Shown: positions 46,758 to 55,626 of the stretch, one piece after another
Position numbering within the stretch: the stretch's first letter is position 1
How the letters are laid out: each line of letters begins with the position of its first letter
NCBI RefSeq assembly: GCF_000241485.1
Contig: NZ_JH584241.1
Coordinates: 3,714,924-3,778,923, forward strand
Source: Sphingomonas sp. PAMC 26605
GTDB lineage: Bacteria > Pseudomonadota > Alphaproteobacteria > Sphingomonadales > Sphingomonadaceae
Length of the DNA stretch: 64,000 nucleotides
Direction: 5' to 3'
The notes under the pieces: generated by a model
Databases searched by the model: none
What the model saw: the letters and a program-made list of their open reading frames with translations, nothing else
Told to the model about the DNA's origin: nothing
Translations under genes and position numbers: made by a program

Positions 46758-49700
46758 TCAATAATCCTTCGACACGCGGACGTTGGCGGTTTGGCGGCCG
46801 AGCGTCGAGACGGTCGAGAGCAACGACAACCAGCGCGTCACCTGGAACTCGACCTGCGTTGCCGAATAGCCCGCGCCGTCGGTGACGATCTCGGCATAGA
46901 AGCGCCGCGTGATGTATTTGCCCGCCGCGACCGACGTCTTCTGCCCCGTCGTCGGATCGGCCGAGACGATCCGCAGCCGGTCGAGCCCGGCGACGCGACG
47001 CACGGCGTTGATCGGATCGAGCCCGCCCTTCCCATTCTGCAACGCCGCCACCGCCGAGGCCAGTTGCAGTGCCTCGGGTGCCGACAGATTGGTGATCGAC
47101 GTGCCGAACAGCAGGCGTGAGAGCAATTCGTCCTGCGGCAGCGCGGGCACGCTCGAGAAAGTGATCTCGGGCTTGAGCGCGGGTCCGGTCACGTTGATCG
47201 AGGCGGTCAGCCCGGTGGTGTTGGCATTGGCGACGATATCGAGCGCGGGGTTGGCCGGCACCTCGCCTGCGAACAGGATCTTGCCGCGGTCGAGCGCGAA
47301 GGTGCGCCCCGCGAAATCGTAATTGCCGCGCACCAGATCGGCGCGGCCGGTGATCGCCGGATTGTCGGGCGCGCCGCCGATCTGCAAATCGGCCGACCAT
47401 TCGCTGCGCAGCCCGAGCCCGGTTACAAGTACCTGATTTGGTGCGCGCGCGTGGATCGCCAGCGTCCAAGGCACCGGCGGAAGCTCGTCGTCCTGGCCGC
47501 CATCGGGCAGATTGATCTCGCGGATGTTGAGCTGCGGCAACGCCGTCGCCGCGCTCGCCTGGCCGAGGCGATAGCGGCTCTTGTCGAGCCGGAGATTGCC
47601 CGAGATCGTGCCCCCCGCCCCGTCCGACTGGAAGCGCAGCGGCCCGGTGACGGTCGCGCCGATATCGTCGCGCGCGATCATCACGGCGTGATCGGCCTGG
47701 ACCTGAAGGTCGAGCCCGAGCCCGTTCTTCGCCGCGAAATCGAACACGCCGGTGCCGGTGACATGCCCGCCCTTCCCCGCGTCGGCAGCGAAGCGGTCGA
47801 GCACGAGCCGCGATCCGCCGAAACGGCCGGTCGTCTGGACATTGGTCAGCACGGTGCCGGTGGTCGTGCTTTCGATCTTCGCGCCCTTGGCCTGGACGAC
47901 GCCCTTGATCTGCGGGTTGGCGACCGTCCCGCCGGCATCGGCGCCGATCGCGACCGGGCCGGTCAGATCGAACAGTTCGACCCTGGTCAGCCGCCACACG
48001 GTGTCGGCCGGCCCGTCATAGCGCAGCTGCGCGAACAGACCGGCCTTCTGCACGCGCTCGGCAAGGTCGCCGCCGTCCGGCAAGCTCAGCAGGATCTGCG
48101 CGCGGCCGACCGTTTTGCCGCCCGTCTCGGCGATCGCGCGCGCCGCGAGCCGGTCGCGCGCGAGCAGGCCCGAAATGCCGACATCGACCGGGCGCGACGA
48201 GACGATCAGCCCCGAGCGGGTCAGCCCGCGCACCGTCATGTCGATCTTGCCGGTCGGCGGCGCCCCGCCGCCCTGCGCGTAGGACAGGCTGCCCGAGGCG
48301 TTGCCGCCGAGCGCCAGCCCCGGATAGCCGATATCAAGGATCGACAAGGGCATCCGTGCGACCGTCGCGGCCAGCTCGGTCGATGCGCCGGTGAAGCGGC
48401 CCGACACCTTCGCCGCACCGCCCGAGAAGGTCAGGTCGGTCGGCGCGAGCCGCCAGCCATCGCCGTCGCGCGTCACCACCGCGGGGGTGACGAGCGTCAG
48501 CGGACGCCGGTCGAGCGTGCCATGCGCCGAGACGACATAGCGGTCGGGCGCAACCTGCGTCACCGACTGGATGTCGAACGCGCGCCCTTGCGAGCCCGCG
48601 ATCGAGGCGGTGATCGTCCCCGTCCCGCCGCGCAGCTTCGCGCGCGCGGCGAATCGCCCGATCACCAGCGAGCGCCGCCGCAGCCCCGCGCCCACCAGGT
48701 TCGCGTCGATCGACGTTCCCGTCGGGTCGAGCAACGCGACCAGATCGAGATGTCCGCGCCGCAGCACGAAGGCGTTGGCGAGCTTCGCCGCGGTCGCGTC
48801 GAAATGCGCTTCGATCTGCTGCTTGTCCTGCACCGGCCGGAACAGCAAGGCGCCTGTGAGCCCCCCGCCCGCCACGTCGAGCCTGCCGTCGAAGCCCCCG
48901 GGGACGATCCGCAGCGGCCCCTTGGCATGCGTCCCGCTGACCGCGAGATCGGCGATCGCGATCGTCCCGTCGCCGCCCTTGGGCAGCAGGATCGCGCCGT
49001 TGCCGCTGAACGGCCCGAGCCGCGAGTCGCCGCGCGCGGTGAAGGCAAAGCCCGCATCGGTCGGATCGAGATGCGCGACCACGTTCGACAGGCCCATCGT
49101 CGCATTGGGCCGCGCGAACACCAGGTCCAGCGTCGGATGGTCGATCTTGCCGTCGAGCTTGAGCGTCAGCGGGCCATAGGTCGTCTGCTGCCCTGCCCCC
49201 TCGAAATGGAAGGTGCCGTCACGGTGACGTACGCCCGTTCCGGTGATGCGGATCTGCGGCGCGGTCAGCACGAGGCCGTTGAGGTGGAGCAGCCCGTCGG
49301 GGGTGCGCTCGAGCCCGGTGACGATCCGCGGCAGGCCGCCGCCGAGCGAGCGGAAGAAGGCGTTCTCGAGCGTGATCATCTGCGCGACGCCCTGCCCGAC
49401 GACGCGCGTCCCGCGTCCGCCGGGCCCCGGGATCACCTTGAGCGTCGTCTGCACGTCGACCACGCCGAGCCCCGGGATGCGATAGCGCCCGAGCCCGCCA
49501 TTGACGCCGATGTCGTAGCGCCCATCGCGCAGGTCCAGCAGCAAATTGATCCGCCCGCTGAGCTTGTCCGAGGTCAGCTTGAGATCGTCGCCGAGCACGA
49601 GCTGCGGCGTCACGCGCAGCACGCCGTAGATCGTCAGATTGCGCAGGATCCCGCCAGCGACATCGCCGACCCCGGTAACGCGCGCCGCGGTCGCGCGGAT

Positions 49701-50942
49701 CGGGACGAGCACGGGCTGTTTCGAGAAATGCCCGCGCCCCGCCGCGCGGAAATCCTCGAAGCCGGTATCGTCGAACGCGAAGCGTTGCGCGGTGAGGCGA
49801 TAGTCGAACGCCGCGGTGGCGAAACGGCCGTCGAGGATTGCGCGCAGTTCGATCGCGCGGCCGGTCATATTGGGGAAGAGCGCGTTCGGTCGCGTGAGAA
49901 TCGCGTGAATCCGGAGGTTACGGTACGCGCTCTGCGCCAGATCAAGCGTGCCGTCGCCCGTCACATCGAGCGAATCCGAGCGCAGCGACAGGTTGCCCTT
50001 GAGCTGGCGATCGACCAGCGTCGCGCTGCCATGGACGAGCACGCGCGGCACGGTCAGCCGCTGCAGTTTGCCATGCGCGAGCGGCGCCGGGACGAGCGTG
50101 CCCGACACGGCATAGGCGCCCGCGCGGTTCGACAGCGCGAGATCGGCGAGGCGCGTCGTGCCGACATCGGCGACAACCTTGCCGCGCCACGCCGCCCAGC
50201 TGCCCTTGCCCGACAGATCGAGCGCGATCGACTTGCCGAAGCCCGACAGCTTCGCCAGCACGCCGCGCGCGGTCCCGCGCACATGCGCGGCCGCCTCGAG
50301 CCGGTCGCGATCGGGCTCGGCGTCGAGGTGAAGGCGGATATCGTCGCTTCCCGCGACGACCGCGGCGAGATCGATCAGCGCGCGGCCGCGATGCGTATCG
50401 GCGCGCGCGCGCAGCCGGGCGATACGTTCGACCCCGGCGACTGCCGGCGCGACGACGAGCCGGTCGACCGCCAAGCGCCCGATATGGATGTCGAAGCTCG
50501 GCAGGATCGGCCCCTTGGTCGGCGTCGGCTTCGTCTGCGGCAGCCGCGCAAGCGTCGCAGAAGCGATCCGCAAGCTGCTGATATCGAGCCGATTGTCGAG
50601 CCAGTGGAACGGCGACCAAGCGAGCTCGGCGCGCGGCGCGGCGAAGAACATGCCACGCCCGTCGCGCACCCGGACGTCGATCAGCGTCGCGCGCCCATAG
50701 ATCGAGCCTTCGATCCGTCCGATGCTATAGCGCAGCCCATTGGCGGGCTTCAGCGCCGCGATCCGGTCGACGAGGAAGCGATGCCCGATGCCGGTATCGA
50801 TCAGCCCCAACGCCGCGAGCCCGAGCAGGAACAGCGACGCGACGATGACGAAGACGATCCGCCCCAACGGTCCGTGCGGCTTGACGGTGGCGACCGGCGT
50901 CGCTTCGGCAACCGGCTCGGGGGACGCCTGGATTTCGCTCAA
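46758..50942 (-). CDS. tamB: TamB, inner-membrane component of the TAM translocation/assembly module
   Basis: A 1394-aa protein: one N-terminal transmembrane helix at about residues 28-48, a very long repetitive beta-taco region (repeated LDLAG-like strands), and a C-terminal DUF490 domain (about 1150-1394) with IRITGTGVRHRDG- and FAGRTFALDRGKILFAGEVPANP-type segments. It spans the periplasm and works with TamA in outer-membrane protein insertion and phospholipid transport. The ATG overlaps the tamA stop by four bases. C-terminal end VRVSKDY is typical. Confidence 0.93.
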   Translation of the reverse strand: MSEIQASPEPVAEATPVATVKPHGPLGRIVFVIVASLFLLGLAALGLIDTGIGHRFLVDRIAALKPANGLRYSIGRIEGSIYGRATLIDVRVRDGRGMFFAAPRAELAWSPFHWLDNRLDISSLRIASATLARLPQTKPTPTKGPILPSFDIHIGRLAVDRLVVAPAVAGVERIARLRARADTHRGRALIDLAAVVAGSDDIRLHLDAEPDRDRLEAAAHVRGTARGVLAKLSGFGKSIALDLSGKGSWAAWRGKVVADVGTTRLADLALSNRAGAYAVSGTLVPAPLAHGKLQRLTVPRVLVHGSATLVDRQLKGNLSLRSDSLDVTGDGTLDLAQSAYRNLRIHAILTRPNALFPNMTGRAIELRAILDGRFATAAFDYRLTAQRFAFDDTGFEDFRAAGRGHFSKQPVLVPIRATAARVTGVGDVAGGILRNLTIYGVLRVTPQLVLGDDLKLTSDKLSGRINLLLDLRDGRYDIGVNGGLGRYRIPGLGVVDVQTTLKVIPGPGGRGTRVVGQGVAQMITLENAFFRSLGGGLPRIVTGLERTPDGLLHLNGLVLTAPQIRITGTGVRHRDGTFHFEGAGQQTTYGPLTLKLDGKIDHPTLDLVFARPNATMGLSNVVAHLDPTDAGFAFTARGDSRLGPFSGNGAILLPKGGDGTIAIADLAVSGTHAKGPLRIVPGGFDGRLDVAGGGLTGALLFRPVQDKQQIEAHFDATAAKLANAFVLRRGHLDLVALLDPTGTSIDANLVGAGLRRRSLVIGRFAARAKLRGGTGTITASIAGSQGRAFDIQSVTQVAPDRYVVSAHGTLDRRPLTLVTPAVVTRDGDGWRLAPTDLTFSGGAAKVSGRFTGASTELAATVARMPLSILDIGYPGLALGGNASGSLSYAQGGGAPPTGKIDMTVRGLTRSGLIVSSRPVDVGISGLLARDRLAARAIAETGGKTVGRAQILLSLPDGGDLAERVQKAGLFAQLRYDGPADTVWRLTRVELFDLTGPVAIGADAGGTVANPQIKGVVQAKGAKIESTTTGTVLTNVQTTGRFGGSRLVLDRFAADAGKGGHVTGTGVFDFAAKNGLGLDLQVQADHAVMIARDDIGATVTGPLRFQSDGAGGTISGNLRLDKSRYRLGQASAATALPQLNIREINLPDGGQDDELPPVPWTLAIHARAPNQVLVTGLGLRSEWSADLQIGGAPDNPAITGRADLVRGNYDFAGRTFALDRGKILFAGEVPANPALDIVANANTTGLTASINVTGPALKPEITFSSVPALPQDELLSRLLFGTSITNLSAPEALQLASAVAALQNGKGGLDPINAVRRVAGLDRLRIVSADPTTGQKTSVAAGKYITRRFYAEIVTDGAGYSATQVEFQVTRWLSLLSTVSTLGRQTANVRVSKDY

Positions 50943-52918
50943 AACGCCTGCCCCAGCGAGACATAGACCGCGACGCGCGGATCGCCCGGCGCGGGGTTGA
51001 CCGGCGTGCCGACATCGATGCGGATCGGCCCGAAATTCGAATAATAGCGCAAGCCCAGCCCGGTACCGTAGCGGAGCGCGCCGAGGCTCGGCAGCAGCCC
51101 GGTCGAGATATTGCCGCCGTCGAAGAACGGCACCACCCCGAAATGGCCGAAGGTCTTGACGCGCGCCTCGAGCGAGAACTCAGCGAGGCTGCGCCCGCCG
51201 ACCGGGTCATTATTGGGGTCGCGCGGCCCGATGTCCTGATAGCCATAGCCGCGCACCGATGCACCGCCGCCTGCGTAAAAGCGGCGCGACGGCGCGATCG
51301 CATCGCGCGGCGCGCCCGCGATCGTGCCGAGCCGGATCCGCCCGGCAAGGACCGCGCCTTTGGTCACGCTCTTGTACGCGCTCGCGTCGAATTGCAGCCG
51401 CGCATAGCCGAACGCTTGCCCCTCAAGCGAAATTTCGGGCGAGAGCCGCCCGCTGAGCCGGAACCCGCGTGTCGGATCAAGCAGGTCGTTCGATCCGTCA
51501 TAGCTCAGCACGGTCGGCAGCGCCCCGATGAAATAGGTCCGCCGCCGCGGCGCTCCGGTGTCAATGAGCACGTCGCGCTCGTCCGAGGCGACAAGCTCGG
51601 CGCCGAGCGACCAGGTCCATTTCTTCTGGAAGAAGATGTTGGTCTGCCGCTCGAGGCTCCCCGACAGCGACACGGTGCGCGCCTGATAGGCGGTGCGCTT
51701 GACGTTCGAGGCGACCGTCTGGAAGGTCAGGATCCGGTCGCGCCCCTCGAAATTGTTGCGGCGGAAGGTGACGCTCGCCGATTGCTCCTGCGTGCCGAGC
51801 ACCCCGGCCAGCGTCAGCGCGCCTTCGGGCGGGAAAAGGTTGCGGTTGGTCCAGCTCAGCGCCGCGCGCGCGCCTTCGCCGGTGCCATAGCCGAGCTCGC
51901 CGGCGATGGTGTGCTTGGGCGCGGGTTCGAGCCCGACCGCGATGTCGACCGTGCCCGGCTCCTTGCCCTCTACGGGCGTGATCTTGACGCTCGACACCAG
52001 ACTCGTCTGAACGAGTGCGCGGCGCAGGTCGGCGAGCGCCGAGGCGTCGAACGGCTGGCCGGGCGTGAAGCGCGCGATGTCCTGGACATGGTCGGCATCG
52101 AACACCTTGCTGCCCGAGGTCATCGTGATCACGCCGAAGCGCCGCGCCCCGCCTGGGACGACCGCCAGATCGAGCGTCGCGGTATGCGCCGCGCGATCGA
52201 CCACGATCTGCGGATCGCCGACGATCGCGAAGGGGAAGCCGCGGTCGCTGATCGTCGTGCGCAGGCTCGTCTCGGCGGCGAGCACGGCGTCGACATTGAC
52301 CGCATCGCCCGGATCGAGCCCGAACGCCTTGCGCAAGGCCGGCGCCTTTTCCCCCGCCGCGTCGATGCCGGCGACGTTTACGCCACCGAAGGTATAGAGC
52401 GGCCCCGGTTCGGCATCGAGCACGACGAGCGGCCGCGCCGCCGCCTCGACGCGGGTCGCGACGCGTGCATCATAATAGCCTTCGCCGCGCAGCAGCGTCG
52501 TCAGCAGCGTCGCATCCTCGCGCGCGCGCCGGTCGAGCTGCGCACCGTTCGCGGGCTGGCCTTCGTTGGCCTTGAGCGTCGAGAGTTGCGCGAAGCGATC
52601 GCGCAGCAGCGTGCCTGCCACCGCATCGATCCCGTCGATACGATAACTGTAGCGCGTCTCGCCGGTCACCGCGGTCGGGGTATCGGGCGTGGCGGGCTCG
52701 GCCGGTGCCTTCGACAGATCGGGCCAGGCGACGCCGAGCCCAGGCAAGGGCGCGAGCGGCGATTGCGGGTCGAGCTGCTGCGGCGGCGGTGGCGGGTCGA
52801 GCGGCGACGCGACGGGGCTCGCCGCCGGACGCGTTTGCGCCGTCGCGCCGGAACCGACACACCAAAGAATCCCGGCGGCCGCCCGATACGCCCGCCGCCG
52901 CCCGACCGATAACGACAT
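50939..52918 (-). CDS. tamA: TamA/BamA-family outer-membrane protein
   Basis: A 659-aa Omp85 protein. A signal peptide (AAAGILWCVGSGATA) is followed by a Pro-rich linker, POTRA domains (FGGVNVAGIDAAGEKAPAL, FGVITMTSGSKVFDADHV) and a 16-strand barrel with the hallmark RFYAGGGASVRGYGYQDIGP near residue 560. It ends in AVYVSLGQAF with the terminal Phe. With tamB it forms the TAM. The two genes are translationally coupled. Confidence 0.92.
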   Translation of the reverse strand: MSLSVGRRRAYRAAAGILWCVGSGATAQTRPAASPVASPLDPPPPPQQLDPQSPLAPLPGLGVAWPDLSKAPAEPATPDTPTAVTGETRYSYRIDGIDAVAGTLLRDRFAQLSTLKANEGQPANGAQLDRRAREDATLLTTLLRGEGYYDARVATRVEAAARPLVVLDAEPGPLYTFGGVNVAGIDAAGEKAPALRKAFGLDPGDAVNVDAVLAAETSLRTTISDRGFPFAIVGDPQIVVDRAAHTATLDLAVVPGGARRFGVITMTSGSKVFDADHVQDIARFTPGQPFDASALADLRRALVQTSLVSSVKITPVEGKEPGTVDIAVGLEPAPKHTIAGELGYGTGEGARAALSWTNRNLFPPEGALTLAGVLGTQEQSASVTFRRNNFEGRDRILTFQTVASNVKRTAYQARTVSLSGSLERQTNIFFQKKWTWSLGAELVASDERDVLIDTGAPRRRTYFIGALPTVLSYDGSNDLLDPTRGFRLSGRLSPEISLEGQAFGYARLQFDASAYKSVTKGAVLAGRIRLGTIAGAPRDAIAPSRRFYAGGGASVRGYGYQDIGPRDPNNDPVGGRSLAEFSLEARVKTFGHFGVVPFFDGGNISTGLLPSLGALRYGTGLGLRYYSNFGPIRIDVGTPVNPAPGDPRVAVYVSLGQAF

Positions 52919-52980
52919 ACGCCGTCCTAGCCCGGCTCTCGGGCGAGCAACAGGGGTTTAGCGCGGGCTCAGCGCGGCAA

Positions 52981-53190
52981 TCAGTGAATCGTGCCGAACG
53001 CGCGATCGAACGAGAGCAAGACAATCAGCCGCTCGATCTGCCGCCAGCGGCAGAAGTGCAGGTAGTTGCCGAGATCGCGGCTGCGATCGGCGCGTGCTGC
53101 CGCTTCCTGGCCGGCGGCGCCGCCGAAGACGGTGATGAGATCGGTGGCATGCGTCAGTTCGGTGCGGTCCGCGAGATAGGGAAGATGCAT
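52981..53190 (-). CDS. Small conserved-looking protein (69 aa)
   Basis: A 69-aa protein from the ATG at 53190, with GGAG upstream. It has MHLPYLADRTELTHATDLIT at the start and ENYLHFCRWRQIERLIVLL-like helix (LGNYLHFCRWRQIERL) near the end. No signal or span is seen. It is 62 bases upstream of tamA and in the same direction. Function unknown. Confidence 0.55.
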   Translation of the reverse strand: MHLPYLADRTELTHATDLITVFGGAAGQEAAARADRSRDLGNYLHFCRWRQIERLIVLLSFDRAFGTIH

Positions 53191-53374
53191 ATAAGCTCCG
53201 CTCAAGACGCACCCGCACGCGCTGCGGGCACGGTCGCACTTCACTGAGCGTGCCACTCCGCGCGATCGCCGCGATCGCATGCCAGACGAAGGTTAACGGC
53301 ATCGCGCACGGCGCCCCACGCCTCCCGGGATGGGACGCTGGCGTCCTGCCGCGGGACATGGCACAGCGCTGGAC

Positions 53375-53557
53375 ATGATCCGCTCCTCCCCTCCCCGTAC
53401 GCCATTGGCCGGTGGCGCGCTGATCGCGCTCGGCGCGATCGCCGGCACCGGCGTCGGCCTGTTCTCGCCGCTCGGGCCCACGCGCGGGTTCCTGATCGGG
53501 CTCGGGCTGGGCGTGACGATCTCGATCGCGATGTGGCTGCGCGACCTGCGCCGCTGA
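53375..53557 (+). CDS. Small two-helix membrane protein
   Basis: A 60-aa protein from the ATG at 53375: basic N-terminus, hydrophobic helices at about residues 12-30 and 37-54 separated by a turn with SPLGPTR, and a basic C-terminus (RDLRR). Positive-inside residues suggest both ends are cytoplasmic. No family is assigned. It is convergent with the S24 repressor gene. Confidence 0.58.
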   Translation: MIRSSPPRTPLAGGALIALGAIAGTGVGLFSPLGPTRGFLIGLGLGVTISIAMWLRDLRR

Positions 53558-53584
53558 AGCCGAAGCGAACCGGGGCAGCAGGCA

Positions 53585-54220
53585 TTAGCGCAGCGCGCGC
53601 GACAACCAGACGACCCGGCCGATAATCTCGGCTGCGGCCGTTGTCATGGGCGGATAGGCCGGGTTGTCGCTCGCGATCCGCATGCCATCGGCCGCCTTTG
53701 ACACACGTTTGACCAGCAACACGCCATCCAGCCGCAGCACGAAGATCGCCGGCGTCGCGCCGACCCGCATATCGCGTTCGTCGATCACGATCTGGTCGCC
53801 GTCGGCGATCGTCGGCAGCATCGAATCGCCACGGGCGCGCAGCATCGCGGCGTGCTCCGCGTCGAGTCGGAGCGAATCGAGCAAGCGCGGATCGAGCAGC
53901 ATCGCCCCCTCCTCCGGCACATCGGCGCCGAGCGTGCCCGGCCCCGCCGACACCTCGACATCGAGCCGGCGGATCGGCGCCAGTCGCGGCGCCGCTAGCC
54001 CGCCGAGTTCGACCGGATCGACGCGGAAATAGGCGGCGAGCAGCGCCCGGTCGCGCTCGGCCAAGTCGCGCGGCGTCCCGCGCCGGACATATTGCTGGAG
54101 ATAGGCGTCATTGCGCCGGAGCATCCGCGACAGCGCGGCATAGCCGACGCCGTGCGCGTCGATCAGCGCGGCGAGGCGCGCGCGGGGATCGGGAGGCTCC
54201 ATTCGCGCCACCTTAGACAT
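53585..54220 (-). CDS. LexA/CI-like S24 family repressor-peptidase
   Basis: A 211-aa protein from the ATG at 54220; an alternative ATG at 54202 has an AAGG site. The N-terminal part (about 15-75) is a helix-turn-helix-like segment (YAALSRMLRRNDAYLQQYVR). The C-terminal S24 domain has the catalytic Ser in RARGDSMLPTIADGDQIVID and the Lys in VLLVKRVSK. There is no clear Ala-Gly cleavage motif, as in many HTH-S24 proteins of sphingomonads. The gene is divergent from two small genes, and a palindrome overlaps its start. Confidence 0.85.
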   Translation of the reverse strand: MSKVARMEPPDPRARLAALIDAHGVGYAALSRMLRRNDAYLQQYVRRGTPRDLAERDRALLAAYFRVDPVELGGLAAPRLAPIRRLDVEVSAGPGTLGADVPEEGAMLLDPRLLDSLRLDAEHAAMLRARGDSMLPTIADGDQIVIDERDMRVGATPAIFVLRLDGVLLVKRVSKAADGMRIASDNPAYPPMTTAAAEIIGRVVWLSRALR

Positions 54221-54232
54221 AGGAATTTTCCT
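54221..54232. promoter_or_regulatory. AGGAA-TT-TTCCT palindrome at the S24 repressor start
   Basis: The dyad directly precedes the ATG of the repressor gene and is framed by direct TAGACA repeats. Binding here would block translation start and the promoter, so it may be an autoregulatory operator, or else the ribosome site itself (AGGAAAA on the sense strand). Confidence 0.4.
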
Positions 54233-54305
54233 AGACAAGCTGGAAAATAGAACAGATCGTGAACGCAGACGCTGAATGACGCCACCGAATCGCAAGGAGA
54301 TCGCC

Positions 54306-54488
54306 ATGTCCGTACTGCAGAAAATCGATCGCTATCTGAGGGCGAGCGCAATGCCGCCGACCACCTTCGGGCGGCTCGCAGTGCGCGATCCGCGACTCGT
54401 GCGCGACTTGCGCGGCGGACGCGAGCCTGGCCCGCGCATGGTGCGCCGGATCGAAGCGTTTCTCGCCGATCAGCGGGTGTCGCGATGA
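54306..54488 (+). CDS. Small helical protein (60 aa), divergent from S24 repressor
   Basis: A 60-aa protein from the ATG at 54306 with AAGGAGA upstream. It reads MSVLQKIDRYLRASAMPPTT, then FGRLAVRDPRLVRDLRGGRE and a final helix RMVRRIEAFLADQRV. The form resembles single-helix-turn-helix lambda Cro-like proteins widespread in sphingomonads next to S24 genes. Its stop overlaps the following ATG (ATGA). Confidence 0.68.
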   Translation: MSVLQKIDRYLRASAMPPTTFGRLAVRDPRLVRDLRGGREPGPRMVRRIEAFLADQRVSR

Positions 54489-54796
54489 GCCGCGGGCCCG
54501 ACGCCGCGACGCTGCTCAAGCGCGCGCTCGAGCGCCACGGCGATGCCGCCGGCCTCGAGATCGCGGTGCGCATGGCCGAGACGACGCGCTGGGCAAGCGC
54601 GACCTTCGCCGGGGCGCGGCATCAGATCACGTTGACGCTGCGTGACGACGCGTTCGGGCAAGCATGGCTCGGCGCGCTCCCCGACGCCGATCTGCCGCTG
54701 CGCGGGCATCTCGTGGCAGATCTTGCGGTGATTGCGATCACGCGCCGCGACGCGCGCTCGATAGCGACGGTCGAGGCGTTGACGGTGGAGACCTGA
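54485..54796 (+). CDS. Hypothetical protein coupled to the small helical protein
   Basis: A 103-aa protein, ATG overlapping the upstream stop by four bases. It has LLKRALERHGDAAGLEIAV, HQITLTLRDDAFGQAWLGAL and LVADLAVIAITRR. A mixed alpha/beta fold without signal or membrane segment is predicted. No family is assigned; it forms a two-gene unit divergent from the S24 repressor. Confidence 0.68.
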   Translation: MSRGPDAATLLKRALERHGDAAGLEIAVRMAETTRWASATFAGARHQITLTLRDDAFGQAWLGALPDADLPLRGHLVADLAVIAITRRDARSIATVEALTVET

Positions 54797-54798
54797 GT

Positions 54799-55626
54799 TC
54801 AGCGGTGGTCGGTCGCCATGCGCCGCAAGCTCCCCAACGTATCCTCGATCGTGTCGTTCGGCGCCTGGGCCGTATCGCGCCGGCTGACGACGCGTTCGAG
54901 CCGGTCGAGCAAGGCGTGGATCGTCTCGGACGGATCGCCTGCGTCCTCGGTCGAACGGTCCGGACGCGCGATCGGGCTGGGCGTCCGGCGTTCGATCGCG
55001 GGCGCGTCGACCGGGCCGAGCGGGAAGGTTTCGAAACGCTCGCTCGGGTCGAAGGTCTGGCGGCGCGGCAGCGGCAGCGGTTTGCTCGCGACGGGTTCGG
55101 GCGTCGCGGTGTCGCGCAAGAAATTGGGGTCATAGGCCGAAAGCGGCTCGTCGAGATCGACCGGCAGGGGCCGCTCGACCAAGGGCGCGATCTCGGCCGC
55201 ATCGAGATGTACCGGCCGCGCGCGGACCTCGAGAAAAGGCGTGCCAAGATCGGTATTGGCGAAGAGCGGCCGCCGCGCAGGAGCGTCGGGATGCGCGTCG
55301 GCGCGGCGCAGGACGGGCGCGCTGCCGCTGCTCGTCGTGGGGCGACGAAGCGTGACCGTCCGGCCGCCGAAGGTCAGGAACAGGCCGAACCAGGCCAGCA
55401 CCGCGACCCCGCCACCGCACAGCAGCACCAGCGCCGCGCGCGCGGTGAAGCCGAGGGGCGGCTCGGCCGCCGACAGCACCGACGCGACGCCGCTATCGAC
55501 CACCATCGATTCGAGCAATTCGGTCGGGATCAGCGCAAACATCGCCGCGGTCAGCACCCCGATGATCCCCGCGACGAGCGGGGCCAGCGGGAGGGTCAGG
55601 CGTTGCGGATCGGAGGAGACGGCCAT
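54799..55626 (-). CDS. Membrane protein of unknown function in glycan cluster
   Basis: A 275-aa protein with two hydrophobic helices at about residues 14-33 and 60-86, then a long polar, Pro/Ala-rich cytoplasmic tail ending in a helix (ETIHALLDRLERVVSRRD). No family is recognised. It overlaps the end of the glycosyltransferase gene by 31 bases and is probably cotranscribed with it, hinting at a role in the glycan cluster (inferred). Confidence 0.66.
   Translation of the reverse strand: MAVSSDPQRLTLPLAPLVAGIIGVLTAAMFALIPTELLESMVVDSGVASVLSAAEPPLGFTARAALVLLCGGGVAVLAWFGLFLTFGGRTVTLRRPTTSSGSAPVLRRADAHPDAPARRPLFANTDLGTPFLEVRARPVHLDAAEIAPLVERPLPVDLDEPLSAYDPNFLRDTATPEPVASKPLPLPRRQTFDPSERFETFPLGPVDAPAIERRTPSPIARPDRSTEDAGDPSETIHALLDRLERVVSRRDTAQAPNDTIEDTLGSLRRMATDHR

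Noticed and set aside
47451..50966. Very long plus-strand open frame (over 1100 codons) opposite tamB
   Set aside because: Antisense shadow caused by the strong third-position G/C bias of tamB; translation is Arg/Asp/Ala-rich without domains.
51143..52912. Long plus-strand frame opposite tamA
   Set aside because: Antisense shadow; no motifs.
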